A DNA stretch of 64,000 nt. Origin: Berberis thunbergii. Taxonomy: Eukaryota > Streptophyta > Magnoliopsida > Ranunculales > Berberidaceae. The translations under genes and the position numbers were made by a program. The stretch covers positions 1 through 64,000 of the forward strand of contig QNQO01007617.1 in the NCBI GenBank assembly GCA_003290165.1. The letters run 5' to 3'. The first letter of the stretch is position 1. The number at the start of each line of letters is the position of its first letter. The notes beneath the pieces are model-generated. The model did no database searches, was not told where the DNA came from, and worked only from the letters and a program-made list of their open reading frames with translations. Shown here one piece after another: positions 22,231 through 34,249 of this stretch.

Positions 22231-22880
22231 AAGCATGGTGATCCTGTTGAAAATAGCCCAAAAGCACATTTTCCTCAAGGAGATGAAAGCTACATGAGGA
22301 AAAATGACCAAGAAAAGGGAGAATCATTCACAGAAATGGGAAATGAGGGAGGAAAGAAGACAAGATGATGGACCCCGGGAAGATAGCATTTATTCAAAGA
22401 GGCATCAGAATAGCGGAATAATCGAATCTAACCAGCAAGAGTCTGAGAAGCTGCAGTCAGCACGGCCTCGACACGAGCGGGTAACAAGTGTGGTAAAGAA
22501 GACATACAAACCATACAAGGCCTGGAAAACAAATTGGGCCAATATATTGAAGCATATGGCAAAATGGGATGACATCAACTAGCCACTCGAGATGAGAAGA
22601 GACCCGGAAGGAATAGATAAAAGCAAATATTGTTCCTTCCATAATGATCATGGGCGTGATATCGAAGACTGCTACAATCTGAAAAATGAAATTGAGCATT
22701 GGGTTCAGAGATGATGACTCGACGAATTCATCGGAATGCCAAACAAGCAGCTCAAGGGAAAGGAAAAATCAGATACCACTACGGGATCAAAAGTACAACC
22801 CAGAGAACTAATATACACTTTACACTGCATGGCTGGAGGAAACAAAATAATCAACCCAACTAAAGAAGCAACTAGAAATT
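22231..22880 (+). pseudogene. G1 gag, 3' part, after CACTA-B
   Basis: The reading resumes with HGDPVENSPKAHFPQGDESY and includes EMREERRQDDGPRED, TYKPYKAWKTNWANILKHMA, then KYCSFHNDHGRDIEDCYNLK followed by NEIEHWVQR. The C-x2-H-x4-H-x4-C-like cluster with DHGHDTEDC is typical of Tat/Ogre-type gag C-termini. The G2 copy (minus strand, 34271-34780) is clearly homologous. Stops after DDIN and QR break the frame. No protease follows. Confidence 0.8.
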
Positions 22881-23579
22881 CCTCCCACTCAAGCTGATTT
22901 ATATCGAAGTAGGAGTACTAACGAAACCAAACGGACCATTTTTACCAATGCACAAAACATGGAAAAGTTTGCATCAATCAACTAACACAATTCAAGGACC
23001 CTACCGACGGATGCAAGCCCAACCCAAATTATCGATGACAAATGACGGCAACGGACTCGACCAAACCTCGGCAACTGGTGCCGAACTCCATGCTAACATG
23101 AGCATGATTGGACAGTTTGGCGTTGTGAGCATGATTGGACAATTTGGCATTGATGTGAGCATGATTAGACAGCTTGGCACTGATCAGACAAATCAATATT
23201 GTTCAACTACCGGATTAGAAAGCACACCGAGTCCATTAGCTACTATAATATATACAACGAATAAGCGAAACATAACAAATATCAAAACTGGTGATTGAAG
23301 ACATAGGTTGTACGAGAGAAAGCAACAAAAACATAAATCTTTAACACGATGATCGACATCAATTAAGCAAAAATCAAGAGCACACAACAAATCACTCTTT
23401 AGTCTAGCACAACTGCTCAAGAAAAACAACCGTTAGGGTTGGTCAGAGTATCCATAAAGGAGTATCAATAAAATTGCAAATTTGGAATCCCCATCTTACG
23501 CATGGACAACGGGATAAATGCATCAAAATTCAGCCATACAAAGCAATCGGCATACCGAGCCAAAAGAAATCAAGACACA
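22881..23579. other. G1 untranslated spacer
   Basis: No coding sequence is recognised. Three tandem copies of GAGCATGATTGGACAGTTTGG-like units lie at 23098-23180. The matching block in G2 (about 33890-33980, tgctcacatca and gcccaatcatg units) shows that this spacer is ancestral to both elements. Confidence 0.45.
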
Positions 23580-24910
23580 AGTTAGATATACATAATAAAC
23601 TTTTAGTATGATCAACCACGAAGTAAAAGTTGGACAAACAGGTCAACTTAATTAAAAGACAACTGCTGGTCGACAAATACATTGAACCAACAAAGTGAAA
23701 ATTGGACAAACAAGTCAACTTAAGTAAAAGGAAACTTCGGGCTGACTAGTACGTCAAATCAACGAAGTAAGAGTTGGACGAACGAGTCAACTTAATTCGA
23801 AAAACTTTGGGTCGAACGGTGCATTGAACTAACAAAGTAAAAGTTGGGCAAATGAGTCAACTTAATTAAAAGACAACTTTGGGTCGACCAATATGTCGAA
23901 CCAACAAAGTAAAAGTTGAACAAACAAGTCAACTTAAGTAAAAGACAACTTTAAGCTGACTAGTATGTCAAATCAACAAAGTAAGAGTTGGACAAACGAG
24001 TCAACTTAATGTAGAAAACTTCAAGTCGACCGATACATCGAACTAACAAGGTAAAAGTTGGACAAACAAGTCAACTTAATTAAAAAACAACTTCCAGTCG
24101 ACCCAAAGAAGTAAAAGTTTGACAAACAAGTCAACTTAAGTAAAAGGCAACTTTGGGCTGATTAGTACGTCAAATCAACAAAGTAAGAGTTGGATGAACG
24201 AGTCAACTTAATTCAGAAAACTTCGGGACGACGGTGCGTTGAACTGACGAGGTAAAAGTTGGACAAACAAGTCAACTTAATTAAAAGTCAACTTCAAGTC
24301 GAACCAACAAAGTAAATGTTGAACAAACAAGTCAACTTAAATAAAAGGCAACTTCAGGCTGACTAGTATGTCAAATCGACGAAGTGCGAGTTGGATGAAC
24401 GAGTCAATTTAATTCAGAAAATTTCGAGTCGATCGGTGCATCGAACTTACGAAGTAAAAGTTGGACAAACAAGTCAACTTAATTAAAAGACAACTTCGGG
24501 TTGACAGTTTCGGGTTGACAGTACGTCAAACCAACGAAGTGAGAGTTGAAAGAATGAGTCAACTCAATTTAGAAAGCTTCGAGTTGACTACTACACGAAA
24601 CCAACAAAGTAAGAGTTGAATGAACGAGTCAACTCAATTCAAAAAGCTTCGAGTCGACTAGTACGTCTAACCAACGAAGTAAAAGTTGAACAAACGAGTT
24701 AACTTAAAAGGCAACTTCATCTAACCAACAAAGTAAGAGCTGAACGAACGAGTCAACTCAATTCAAAAATTTTCGAGTCGACTAGTACATCGAGCCAGGG
24801 AAGTAAGAATTGAAGGAACGAGTCAACTTAATTCAAAGAATTATGGGTTGATCGATACGTCGAACCAACAAAGTAAAAATTGAGACGGAAAAGTCAACTT
24901 GCTTGAGTAA
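23580..24910. repeat. G1 tandem repeat array, unit about 72 bp
   Basis: About 17 diverged copies of a unit built on GTCAACTTAATTAAAAG, CAACTTCGGGTCGAC, then CGAACCAACGAAGTAAAAGT and TGGACAAAC. Variants alternate (TTAATTAAAAG/TTAAGTAAAAGG/TTAATTCAGAAAA), suggesting a higher-order dimer. Internal satellite-like arrays between gag/pol and the 3' LTR are known in Tat/Ogre-type elements. The same array, inverted, is in G2. Confidence 0.85.
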
Positions 24911-25214
24911 GCTCCAACGCATCAAGAAGAAAGGATAAAGTCAACCTATGTCAAGATAGTTAATGCATCAAAAGCATGAAAATAGCCCTAAAGAAATTCG
25001 TGTGAAAAAATATGACACGCAATTCACACGACTACAATTGGACTAAAAAGGAACAAGCAACGCACAATAAGTCGACAAGATAAACTATGAAAACATGCAA
25101 TACCAAACAGGGAAGCTCTTTTCATTGATAACAATATTTTTATTACATCCGGAGAAGAAGATGAAGGAGTTAGAAGAGAAATAGAGGCAACCACAACATC
25201 ACTGGCAACAACAT

Positions 25215-27592
25215 CTATAAGAGAGGGGACGAAGTTATCTCTTTAGAAAGAGAAGGAAGCAATGGCTTTTCAACCAATGGAGTGCTCGAAGGGTTCGGGG
25301 AAACTTCCTCACCATCATCATCTTCAAAAGCTTGATCAACCAAGTAGCGGTACTTGGTCAAATCCACACCGAGCCCCTTGATATAATCAAGAAGTTCAAC
25401 CCGTCCATCAACAACTCGTTTCCAATCTTCCGCCACCACAATGTGAAGCTTGTCCTTGGCTGTAGAATTTCGTTTTTGCCGCGGCAAGCCGTCCCTCATC
25501 GGTGGTAAGCATAACGAAAGTATCTACCTTGACCTTGTCGTGCGCAGCTGTTAATATCACGATTAACAGATTGTTCAATCACAACACGAGAAGCCTCATC
25601 ATAAGCTGCCTTCTTGGCCGATAACTCCTCCACATCACATAAACGGGCACAAACCCCATCCAACTTGGCCTTCAAGGACTCAAGCTCAGCGGCAGACTTA
25701 TCCTGCACACTTTTTGCTTCAACCAATGAAATCTGAGTAGCCCTGGTAGTTTTCTCTGACTCTGTGCATTGTGCTTTCAACACGTTGAATTGAGAAAGGA
25801 CGTGAAAAAATAACAGCAACAGTGTTGCCAACTTTTTCTTCAAAGAAACCACCGGATCACGACTAGCTTGATAAACTAAGCCCATCACCCCTGCATATGC
25901 GAGATGATTCATCCCGTCCATTATCTGCTCAAGACCATAGTTAAGGTGATCGCTTGGATCCAATATGGGTATCGAATGTCTTTCCATTGACAGCTTGTGC
26001 CATTCATTTATCAACTTACGCACACCATCTTGCACGTCAAGCTGAGTAAACTAGCAAAAAAATTGCCTGACTTGATACGGATATCTTTTGAGCTACGCTC
26101 AGCCCAGCCAACTCGTGGGTGAAGAACATGAGGATCCAGAAGCACGGAGGAACCACCCCAACAGTCGGAAGGGCGGGTAGAACACCAGTGACAATGAAAA
26201 AATCACTCTTGCGCTCCCGGCGCTGAGAAACCATAACAGAAACGTGACTAGTGGTGGCAGCAGGAGCAAGAGAGTCCAAACGAGCAGGAAACGAAACTAA
26301 GAATCCAGCCGCATCACTCGTTAATAGAAGGAAAATGAGGAGGGTGAACTTCAAAACTCTGACCACTACCGACAACCTCTTTAGATTGCTCCATCGCCAA
26401 CTGAAGCATTTTTATCATCGATAGCCCGAGGATCATCGTTAGACCACTCAGAAATGTTTGAAACACCACATACGAAAACACGCCTTTTTTCATTATCATC
26501 CAACGGACAAGTAGTATCTTTCTCATTTCTCTCTGGCACCAACCTCATATCCTCAGCCTCCTTGAGGGATGCACGATCCTCTTTCATGACATCTTCGTAA
26601 GAAGGACTCAAACGAGAGGTGGCCTCCGTAACATCCTTGCCAAAAGAACTCGGACGAGATGCAGTCCGAGTAACGCTACTAGTAGAAAGTCATTTCTTTT
26701 TCAGAACCCGACCAAGATTTACCGACAATCATGTCGATGGACTAACGAGCCTCGCAATCTTCCTCTTCTTGGAGGTCGGGCCTACGACATTAACAGGAAC
26801 ATCAAGATTTATGACACACTTGTCCAAACTCACTTTCCAATCAATGCTAGCACCACTAATTGTAGTACGAGCAATGATATCCTCAGTGCGGGATTCAGTA
26901 AGGCCTGCTCCGATTCATTCATGGTGTGTAAACCACTACGATCCAAGATGTCTTCAGAAAGAAATACCTCCACAGGGAACTGGGGAAGCTTCAAGAATTG
27001 GTCACGGATTCTCCGTTCATCCATAATCAACTGTAAATTCTTCCATTTGTTAAGAACTCAAAACGATCGCAAAATCAGACGACCTCGCAATTGGAAGTAG
27101 CCAGAGTTAACCGAAACATAAAACCAGGACCTCGACCAATCACGGATGTCATCATTAAGGTTCGCGAAGCATCCAGAAGAATGGAGGAAGCAGATATCCT
27201 TGGACACCATCAGACCAACCACCGAATACAAAACCCTCACAGTCAAAGGAACGTTGGATGGAATAACTCTCGCATAAAAAGAAACCATGACTCTCCAGCC
27301 ATTAGGACCCATTTAGGCAGAAGGAATGCCCAAAAAATCCAGATAATCCTAAAACAGCTCTTGAACTAGGAAACAAAAGCCAGAGGAAAACTTGCACGTA
27401 TATAATGCAACGTATTTGGACCTTGGGTGACAAGGACTGTCATTTTGTCTAGGCAAAATAATCTCAAGGTCGGGTGGCAAATTATACTAAGAACGAAGGT
27501 TGTCTAACATCACTTGAGAAGCTTTCTTGGGAGAAAAATAAGCCTCGCAAGTAGCTAGCGGTTTACCACTTAATTTATTACCAACAGACATC
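25215..27592 (-). pseudogene. G1 antisense ORF: 'putative gypsy type transposon' (PF04195-like) plus coiled coil
   Basis: It is read on the minus strand from an ATG near 27592 (MSVGNKLSGKPLATCE...). The first block, MGPNGWRVMVSFYARVIPSN then VPLTVRVLYSVVGL, matches the plant domain called putative gypsy type transposon. A charged middle region follows. A C-terminal helical part reads VRKLINEWHKLSMERHSIPI, then MDGMNHLAYAGVMGLVYQAS, a coiled-coil stretch (AAELESLKAKLDGVCARLCD) and finally YIKGLGVDLTKYRYLVDQAF. The function is unknown; such antisense ORFs occur in Grande/Tat elements. Stops and frameshifts split it into at least seven frames. Blocks in the same order occur in G2 (+ strand). Confidence 0.72.
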
Positions 27593-27926
27593 GTTAAAGA
27601 ACGAAGAAGCAAAGAAATTGAATGAGACGAAGGAAGAAAAAAACCATAATTTCAAAGATATTGTAAAGAGGGGAAACAAACCCATCACGCCCTCTTTTAT
27701 AGAGCCAAGCAACTAAGGGATTACTCATGAGACAACATGCAAGATATGATGGCTACGTGAAATCTCAAAAATGTGCGCATAAATGAACGGGCGAGCAAGA
27801 AATCGAGACACCAACCCACAAAATGTTGCCGACAACATTAAATACAAGGTAATGATGGAATTGAAAGATAAACCGTCACGAAGTTAGTGGCCACGTCAGC
27901 ATACCCACTAACTAAGGGAGAGTAGC

Positions 27927-28492
27927 TAATGATACATCAAAATAGATCAACATCGCATCCATACACGTAGCGGAAAATATCCATCATGAGGATCTGGCGT
28001 TCCATCTACTGGGCCAACTCATAAAATCCAAGAAGGTTAAAATCGATCATAAAGGCCCAGACAGGGCCCATCAAAGGAAGACAAAATCAAAGCCCAAATC
28101 TAGGCTCGCGGAAATTAAAACCTAAATCCAGGCCCAACACGAGCTATCTCATAAAGAAGAATAACGTTGCACAAAAAGAGTTGTGGAAGGAGTTATGCCT
28201 CCATGGACGCATCTCCATAAAGGAGGAGACTGTTATGAAAAACATCTCCTTTCATTACGCCTCACATGATTAAGTCACACAGAGAATTAACCACGGGCGT
28301 TATAAAAGGTAAAAGGAACATTCAACAAAGGTATGCAAATTTAACTGAGTTTTGTCCAGTTTTATTTCCTTCTTCAAATGGAGTTGCTGACTTAAGCATC
28401 GGAGTGCATTCGGCTACCAAAAATGTGGTCTTTGACAGTCTAACATTTGTTTTTCAGGTTGAACTCATAGGGGGATGAGATTTGATGCATCA
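27927..28492 (+). repeat. G1 3' LTR
   Basis: It starts TAATGATACATC (TG changed to TA compared with G2's TGATGATACATC) after a purine tract actaagggagagtagc, and ends TTTGATGCATCA. It matches 12274-12740 over the shared part and the G2 LTRs in inverse orientation. The next bases are ctatt. The matching left duplication cannot be checked because the Copia insertion removed the 5' LTR start. Confidence 0.85.
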
Positions 28493-28957
28493 CTATTAAA
28501 GAAGTGCATAGCTTTGCGATCTTCAATCTCAAGACGCTTTTCACCAACTTGTATTCGTATTGTGAGGAAGTGATTGTATGTGTTGAACAAGTTATTTCAT
28601 TTAGAAATCGAGTGTTAATCTAAGAGAGAATGAGTGAGAAACCAAATCATTGTGAGAAATATAAAACCAAATTTAGGCATGACTTTGTGAAGTTAAGGAA
28701 ATCGGTGCAAGAGATGAGCTCCTATTGAATGCATATTTGTAGTATTACTCTCAAGGAAGAAACCAGACGTGCATAGCTTTGTTTTTTCACTATGGATTTA
28801 GCCTCGTGGCTAATGAAATTTTGATGTTTGACCCATGTTATATTTGCTTGTCTTTGGTTTGGTTTCTTTGTCTTTGTCTTTGTCTTTGGTTTGGTTTCTT
28901 TGTCTTACTTTACATTTTGATTATCACTTTAACTAAATTTTATTTCACATAATTACT
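28493..28957. other. 465-bp spacer between G1 and G2 (pre-insertion DNA)
   Basis: No gene is seen. It includes a (TTTGTC)n-like tract at about 28862-28915. It separates the tail ends of two oppositely oriented relatives and ends with the ATTAC duplication of G2; the original DNA continues at 52590. Confidence 0.5.
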
Positions 28958-29495
28958 GATGCGTCCAAATCTCGTCCTCTTGTGAGTTTGACCTGCAAAA
29001 CAGATGTTAGATTGCTAATGACCAGCTTTTTTGATGGCCAAAGGCACTCTGATGCTTAACTCAACGACTATGTTGAAGAAGGAAGTAAATCTGGACAAAA
29101 CTCAGTTAAAGTTGCATACCTTTGTCGATTGTTCCCTTTACCTTATATAGTGGTCACAGTTAATTCTCTGTGAGACTTAAGCATGTGATGTGCAACGGAG
29201 AGAAATGTTATTCGTAACCATCTCCTCCTTTGTGAAGACACGTCCGGGGAGGCGTAACTCCCTCCACGACTATTTTTCTATGTAACGTTTCTCTTCTTTA
29301 TGAGAGAACTCGTTCAAGCCTAGATTTAGGCTTTAGTTATGACTTCTTCTGATGGGTCTAGTTTGGGCTTTTATGATTCAATTTTCCCTCTTTGGGTTTC
29401 ATGAGATGGCTCGATTTTGGGATGCCTGGCCCTCGTGATAGATGATTTATGCCATGTGTACACCTGTGATGACAACCTATTTTGATGTATCATCA
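28958..29495 (-). repeat. G2 3' LTR
   Basis: It begins TGATGCGTCC and ends TGTATCATCA on the + strand, so on the minus strand it runs TGATGATACA...GGACGCATCA. It matches 35861-36048 plus 52241-52589 and the G1 LTRs. The purine tract appears as gctactccccttagtt just inside at 29496. Confidence 0.88.
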
Positions 29496-29816
29496 GCTAC
29501 TCCCCTTAGTTAGTGGGTACGTTGACGTGGCCACTAACTTCGTTACTGTTGGACTTTCGATTCCATTATTGCCTCGCATTTAATGTTCTCAGCAACTTTT
29601 GATGGGTTGGTGTCTCGATTTCTTGCTCACCCGTTCGTATTCGCACACATTTTGGGATTTCGCGTGGCCATCATATCCCGCACATCATCCCATGAGCAGT
29701 CCCTTCGTTGTTTGATTCTATAAAAGGGGACGTGACGGGTTTGTTTCCCTCTTTATGCCATCTTTGAAATTAGGGTTCTTTCTTATTTCCTTATTCGTTT
29801 TTCTTGTTCCTCCGCG

Positions 29817-32116
29817 ATGCCTGCCAGCGATTTATTGGACGATGAGCAGCTTGCTGCTTGCGAAGCTCACTTTTCTCCCAAAAAGGTTTCTCAGGAAACA
29901 TTGGACAATGTTCGCTCCGACCTTGAGATCATTTTGCCCCGACATAGCAATAGTCCTTGTTGTCCAAGGAATGGCTATGTTGCACTCTACCCATGCATGT
30001 TTCAATCCAACCTTCGATTTCCAGTTCCAGAATTATTCTAGGCATATTTAGACATTTTGAGTATCCCTCCTGCTCAGATGGGTCTTAGTGGTTAAAAGTT
30101 ATGGTTTACACTTATGCAAGAGCTCCCTTTCTGGTATTCCTTTGACTGATAGGATTCTGCACTCGGAGGTTGGTCTATTGGTGACCAAGAGCATTTGCAT
30201 TCTTCGTTCTCCGGCGTGCTTTGATAATCTTAATGACGATATCATGGGTTGGTCGCAAGATTGGTTTTATGCTTCCATCAGTTCTGGCTAGTTCGATTTG
30301 CGATGTTGTCAGATAGTGAGGTCTTTCTAGATTCCTAATAAATGGAGGGAGCTGCATTTTATTGCAAAGGAACAGATGGTCAGCAAGCATTTCTTGAAGC
30401 TTCCCGTGGTTATTTTGGAGGCATTCCTTTCCGATGTCATGGTGGAGCGCACTGAATTGTACAACATGAACGAGGCTGAGCGAGTTTTGCCGATAGAAAG
30501 ACGACCTAAGGAGATTGTTGCCCATGCTGTATCTGTTCGTGTTGGTAATGTTGGCCTTGATGGGAAAGTGAGCTCGAATGTTATGGATCTTGATGTTCCT
30601 GTTAGTGTTGGTGTTGTTGGCCCAACTTCCAGAAAGAGAAAATTCTGAGGCCTGCAAGCCCGTCGAAGCAGTTGTATAAGTCCTAACTATGGTCTGAAGA
30701 GGAAATGACTTCTTGGCTATAGTCGTCACATTGTTCCTCATTCGAGCTCTATTGACGGGGGGTTGCAAAAGTGGATCGCTTATCTCTGAGAAGGCCGACG
30801 AGATGAAGTTGGCATTGGAGATGAGTGAAAAGGAGACTACTCACCCGTTGGATGATAATGAAAAGAGGTTCCTTTCTGCATATGGCGGATCTGACGCTGC
30901 TAAATGTTCTATCGGTGATCCTCGAGCTATCGATGATAAGATGTTTCAGCTAGCGGTTGAGCATGTAACGAAATTGATGATCACAATCAAGATTTTGAGG
31001 CGTTTTCTCCCTGATCCCCTTCTACTATATTGACGGCGCGATGGAGTTTGTACATTCTTCATTCACTCACTTGGATTCTTCTGCCCCCATTAGTACTATT
31101 TCTTGTTATGTTTCTGCTGCGACTACTATGCAGTGAAACGGTAAGGATGGTTTTACATTGTTACTGTTGTTCCGTCTTCTCTTCCAATCATTAGAGGTGG
31201 CTCTTCCGTGCATTCGAATCCCCATGTCCTTCATCAGCGGATTAGTTGGAAGGAACTAATCCTTGAAGAGATTCGCGTCAAGTCAAATGGGAAGCTTTGT
31301 TGGTTTACCCAGCTTGACGTGCAGGATGGCGCACGTACGTTAATCAACGAATGGCACAGGCGGTTAGTCGAGAAGCTTTTGATGCCTGTGTTGGATCCGA
31401 GCATTCATTTTGACTATGGTCTTAAGCAGATAATGAACATGATGAATCATCTTGCTTATGCGGGGGTGATGGGTTTGAATTACCGAGCTGGTCGTAACCA
31501 GGTGGCTTCTCTGAAGAGGAAGTTGGTGGCGCTGCTGCTGGTATTTTCTCACGTCCTTTGTCAATTCGACGTGTTGGAAGCACGATGCAATACACAGGAG
31601 AAAATAGTCGAAGCTGTTCGGGCCTCATTGATTAAGGCAGAGACTTCGCAAGATAAATTTGTAGTTGATCTCGAGTCTCTGAGGATTGATTTGGATGGGG
31701 TCTGTGCATGTTTGCATGATGTGGAGAGGGAGATGTCTGCCGAGAAGGTGACTCATGATGAAGCTGCATGTGTCATGGTCGAGCAGTTCATTAACCGTGA
31801 TGTAGCTAAGAAACGGGTGGAACAATTAACAACTAAGCTCGACGAGGTCAAGGCGGATACTTTTGCTATGCTTACCACCACTGAGGGACAATTTATTGCG
31901 GCTAAGAATGAACTTTATGCCACCAATGACAGGCTTCGCATCGCGGAGGCAACATATTGGTAGCGAGTCATTGATGGACTGATTGAGTTTTTTTACTATA
32001 TCGAGGGGCTTGGCGTTGACTTGCCTGAGTACCATCACTTGGTTGATCAAGTTATCGAAGATGAAGATGGTGAAGTTTCATCCTCTCCTGCTAATGATCC
32101 AGTAGTTGAACAATAA
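29817..32116 (+). pseudogene. G2 antisense ORF: PF04195-like N-terminus plus coiled coil
   Basis: It starts MPASDLLDDEQLAACEAHFS then PKKVSQETLDNV. The PF04195-like region is decayed (SIPPAQMGLSG; IPLTDRILHSEVGLLVTKSI). The next pieces are ISEKADEMKLALEMSEKETT and a long open part at 31208-31963: VQDGARTLINEWHRRLVEKL, MNHLAYAGVMGLNYRAGRNQ, then heptad-rich FVVDLESLRIDLDGVCACLH and VEQLTTKLDEVKADTFAML. After a stop it ends YIEGLGVDLPEYHHLVDQVI with an acidic tail EDEDGEVSSS. It is antisense to G2's gag, as in G1. The 251-codon coiled-coil part is the best-preserved piece. Confidence 0.75.
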
Positions 32117-32509
32117 TTTTCTTCTCTTTCCGAAGAGAGAGTTTCATCCTTTCCTGCTAATGATGCGGCTGCCCTTCGTACGTCAGATGGGATGTTGCAA
32201 TTGCCTCCATTTTATCTCCCATTTCTTTACCTTCTTCCCCGGATGTAATAAAATAGTTTTATCAATGAAAAGAACTTTCCTTCCTGGTATTCTTGTTTTC
32301 ATGTTTTTCCATCATAGTCATATTTTGTCTTGGGCTGTGTGTGTTGACTCATTGCATGTGTCATAGTATGTGAATTGACTCATACTTTTTTACTTTTAGG
32401 TCCGTCGTGGTTGTTGAAGTAAGTTGTGCTTTGTATCTCTAGTTTTCGCTTCCCGATTTGACCTTTACAGCTATATTTTGAATCATGTCTGAATTTCTTG
32501 ATTCAATGT

Positions 32510-33500
32510 ATAAGGTTGAATAAGTTGACTCGTTCGTTGTTGATGCGTTAGTTGACCTAAAGTAGGTTGACTTTATTCGTTCTTTCTGATGTACCAATTG
32601 ACTCGAAGCTTATTTGAGCAAGTTGACTTTTCCATCTTGAGTTTTATTTCGTTGGTTCGACATCTTTAATCTATTCGAAGTGTATAAGTTGACTTTTTCT
32701 TCCCCACTTCTATTTCATTGGTTCGATGTTATTAGTCGACCCGAAGTTTTTACATGTAAATTGGCTCGTCCGTCCAATTGTTACTTCGTTCGTTTGACGT
32801 ATTAGTCGACCCAAAGTTTTTATTTGAGTAAGTTGACTTGTTCGTCCAACATTTACTTCATTGGTCTTACGTATTAGTTGACCCAAAGGTTTTTATTTGA
32901 GTAAGTTGACTCGTTCATCCAACTTTTACTTCGTAGGTTTGACATATTAGTCGACCCAAAGTTTTTATGAGTAAGTTGACTCATTCGTCAAATTTTTTCT
33001 TCGTTGGTTCGACGTATCAGTAGACCCGAAGTTTTTATGAGTAAATTGACTCATTTGTCCAACTTTTTCTTCGTTGGTTCGACGTATTAGTCGATCTGAA
33101 GTTTTTATGAGTAAGTTGACTCGTTCGTCCAACTTTTACTTCGTTGGTTCGACGTATTAGTCGACCCAAAGTTTTTTATTTGAGTAAGTTGACTCGTTCT
33201 TCCAACTTTTACTTCGTTAGTTTGACATATTACTCGACCCGAAGTTTTTATGAGTATGCTGACTCATTCGTCCAATTTTTACTTCATTGGTTCGACATAT
33301 TAGTCGACCCAAACATTTACTTGAGTAAGTTGTCTTGCTCGGCCAACTTTTACTTCGTGGTTTATCAAATCATAAGTTTATTGTGTATATCTGACTCATG
33401 TCTTGATTTTTTTATGAGTGAGTTGACTCGTTCGTCCAATTTTTACTTTGTTGGTCTGATGTATTAGTCGACCCAAAGTTTTTTATTTGACTTGATACGC
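32510..33500. repeat. G2 tandem repeat array, unit about 72 bp
   Basis: About 13 copies of GTTGACTCGTTCGTCCAACT, TTTACTTCGTTGGTTCGACG, TATTAGTCGACCCAAAGTTT and TTATTTGAGTAA. It is the reverse complement of the G1 unit, with the same key words (GTCAACTTA, GTCGAC, CGAAGTAAAAGTTGGAC). It therefore predates the split of G1 and G2. Confidence 0.85.
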
Positions 33501-34249
33501 CGATTGCCCCGTATTATCGAGCTTCGATGCCTTGATTCTGTGCATAAGATGGGGATTTGGAACTTGTAGTTTTATTGATATTCCCTTCTAGGGTATTTTC
33601 TGACAAACCTTAGTGGTTGTTATTTTCCAAGAAGTTATGCTAAGTTATATAGTTCTCTCGTAAAAGTTCATTTCATCCTTCTAACCTTTGTTCCATTGGT
33701 GTCAATCCTTGTGTTGTTACAAGGTTACATCCTTGTTGCTTTGTTATATATTGTCTTGGAATATGTCTTCAAGCCGCCAGATTTGCTATTGGTTTAACTT
33801 GCTTATTGTGTCTCGTCGTTCATTGAGTGTGTTATTGTAGCTAACAGACTCGGGGTGCCTCCTAATTTTGTAACTGAGTAGTGCTGAATTGCCCAATCAT
33901 GCTCACATCAGCGCAAAATTGTCCAATTATGCTCACATCAACACCGAATTGCCCAATCATGCTCACATCAGCACCAACTGTCGAGGTCTAATCGAGTCTG
34001 TTGTTGTCAATTTTGTCGTTGGTAATACAGGCCAGACTTGCATTTGTCAGTAGGGTCTTCTAATTGTGTTAGTTGGTTGGTGCAAACTTCTCTATGTTCT
34101 TTCGTCGTGAATTGGTATATTGGTTTGTCTGATTTTATTTAACGGCGTTAATGCTCCTACTTTGATATAAATCAGCTCGAGTGGGAGGTGTTCTCGATTG
34201 CTTCTTCGGTTGTGTTGATTGTTTTGCTCCCTTAGGCTATGCAGTGTAG

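Larger units (their letters stand above)
12274..28492 (+). mobile_element. G1: Tat-like Ty3/gypsy non-autonomous LTR retrotransposon
   Basis: Order: 5' LTR (12274-12740, start missing), primer site, gag (12795-13785 and 22231-22880), tandem-repeat spacer (23580-24910), antisense ORF (27592-25215, minus strand), polypurine tract (aagggagag), 3' LTR (27927-28492). Reverse transcriptase, RNase H and integrase are not present. Gag followed by a repeat-rich spacer and an antisense ORF resembles the Tat lineage (Grande-type elements carry an antisense gene). CACTA-B splits the gag. The Copia element sits in the 5' LTR. G2 is a relative in inverse orientation. Confidence 0.82.

Noticed and set aside
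23580..24910. CRISPR-like regular repeats
   Set aside because: The units are contiguous tandem repeats without unique spacers, inside a plant retroelement.
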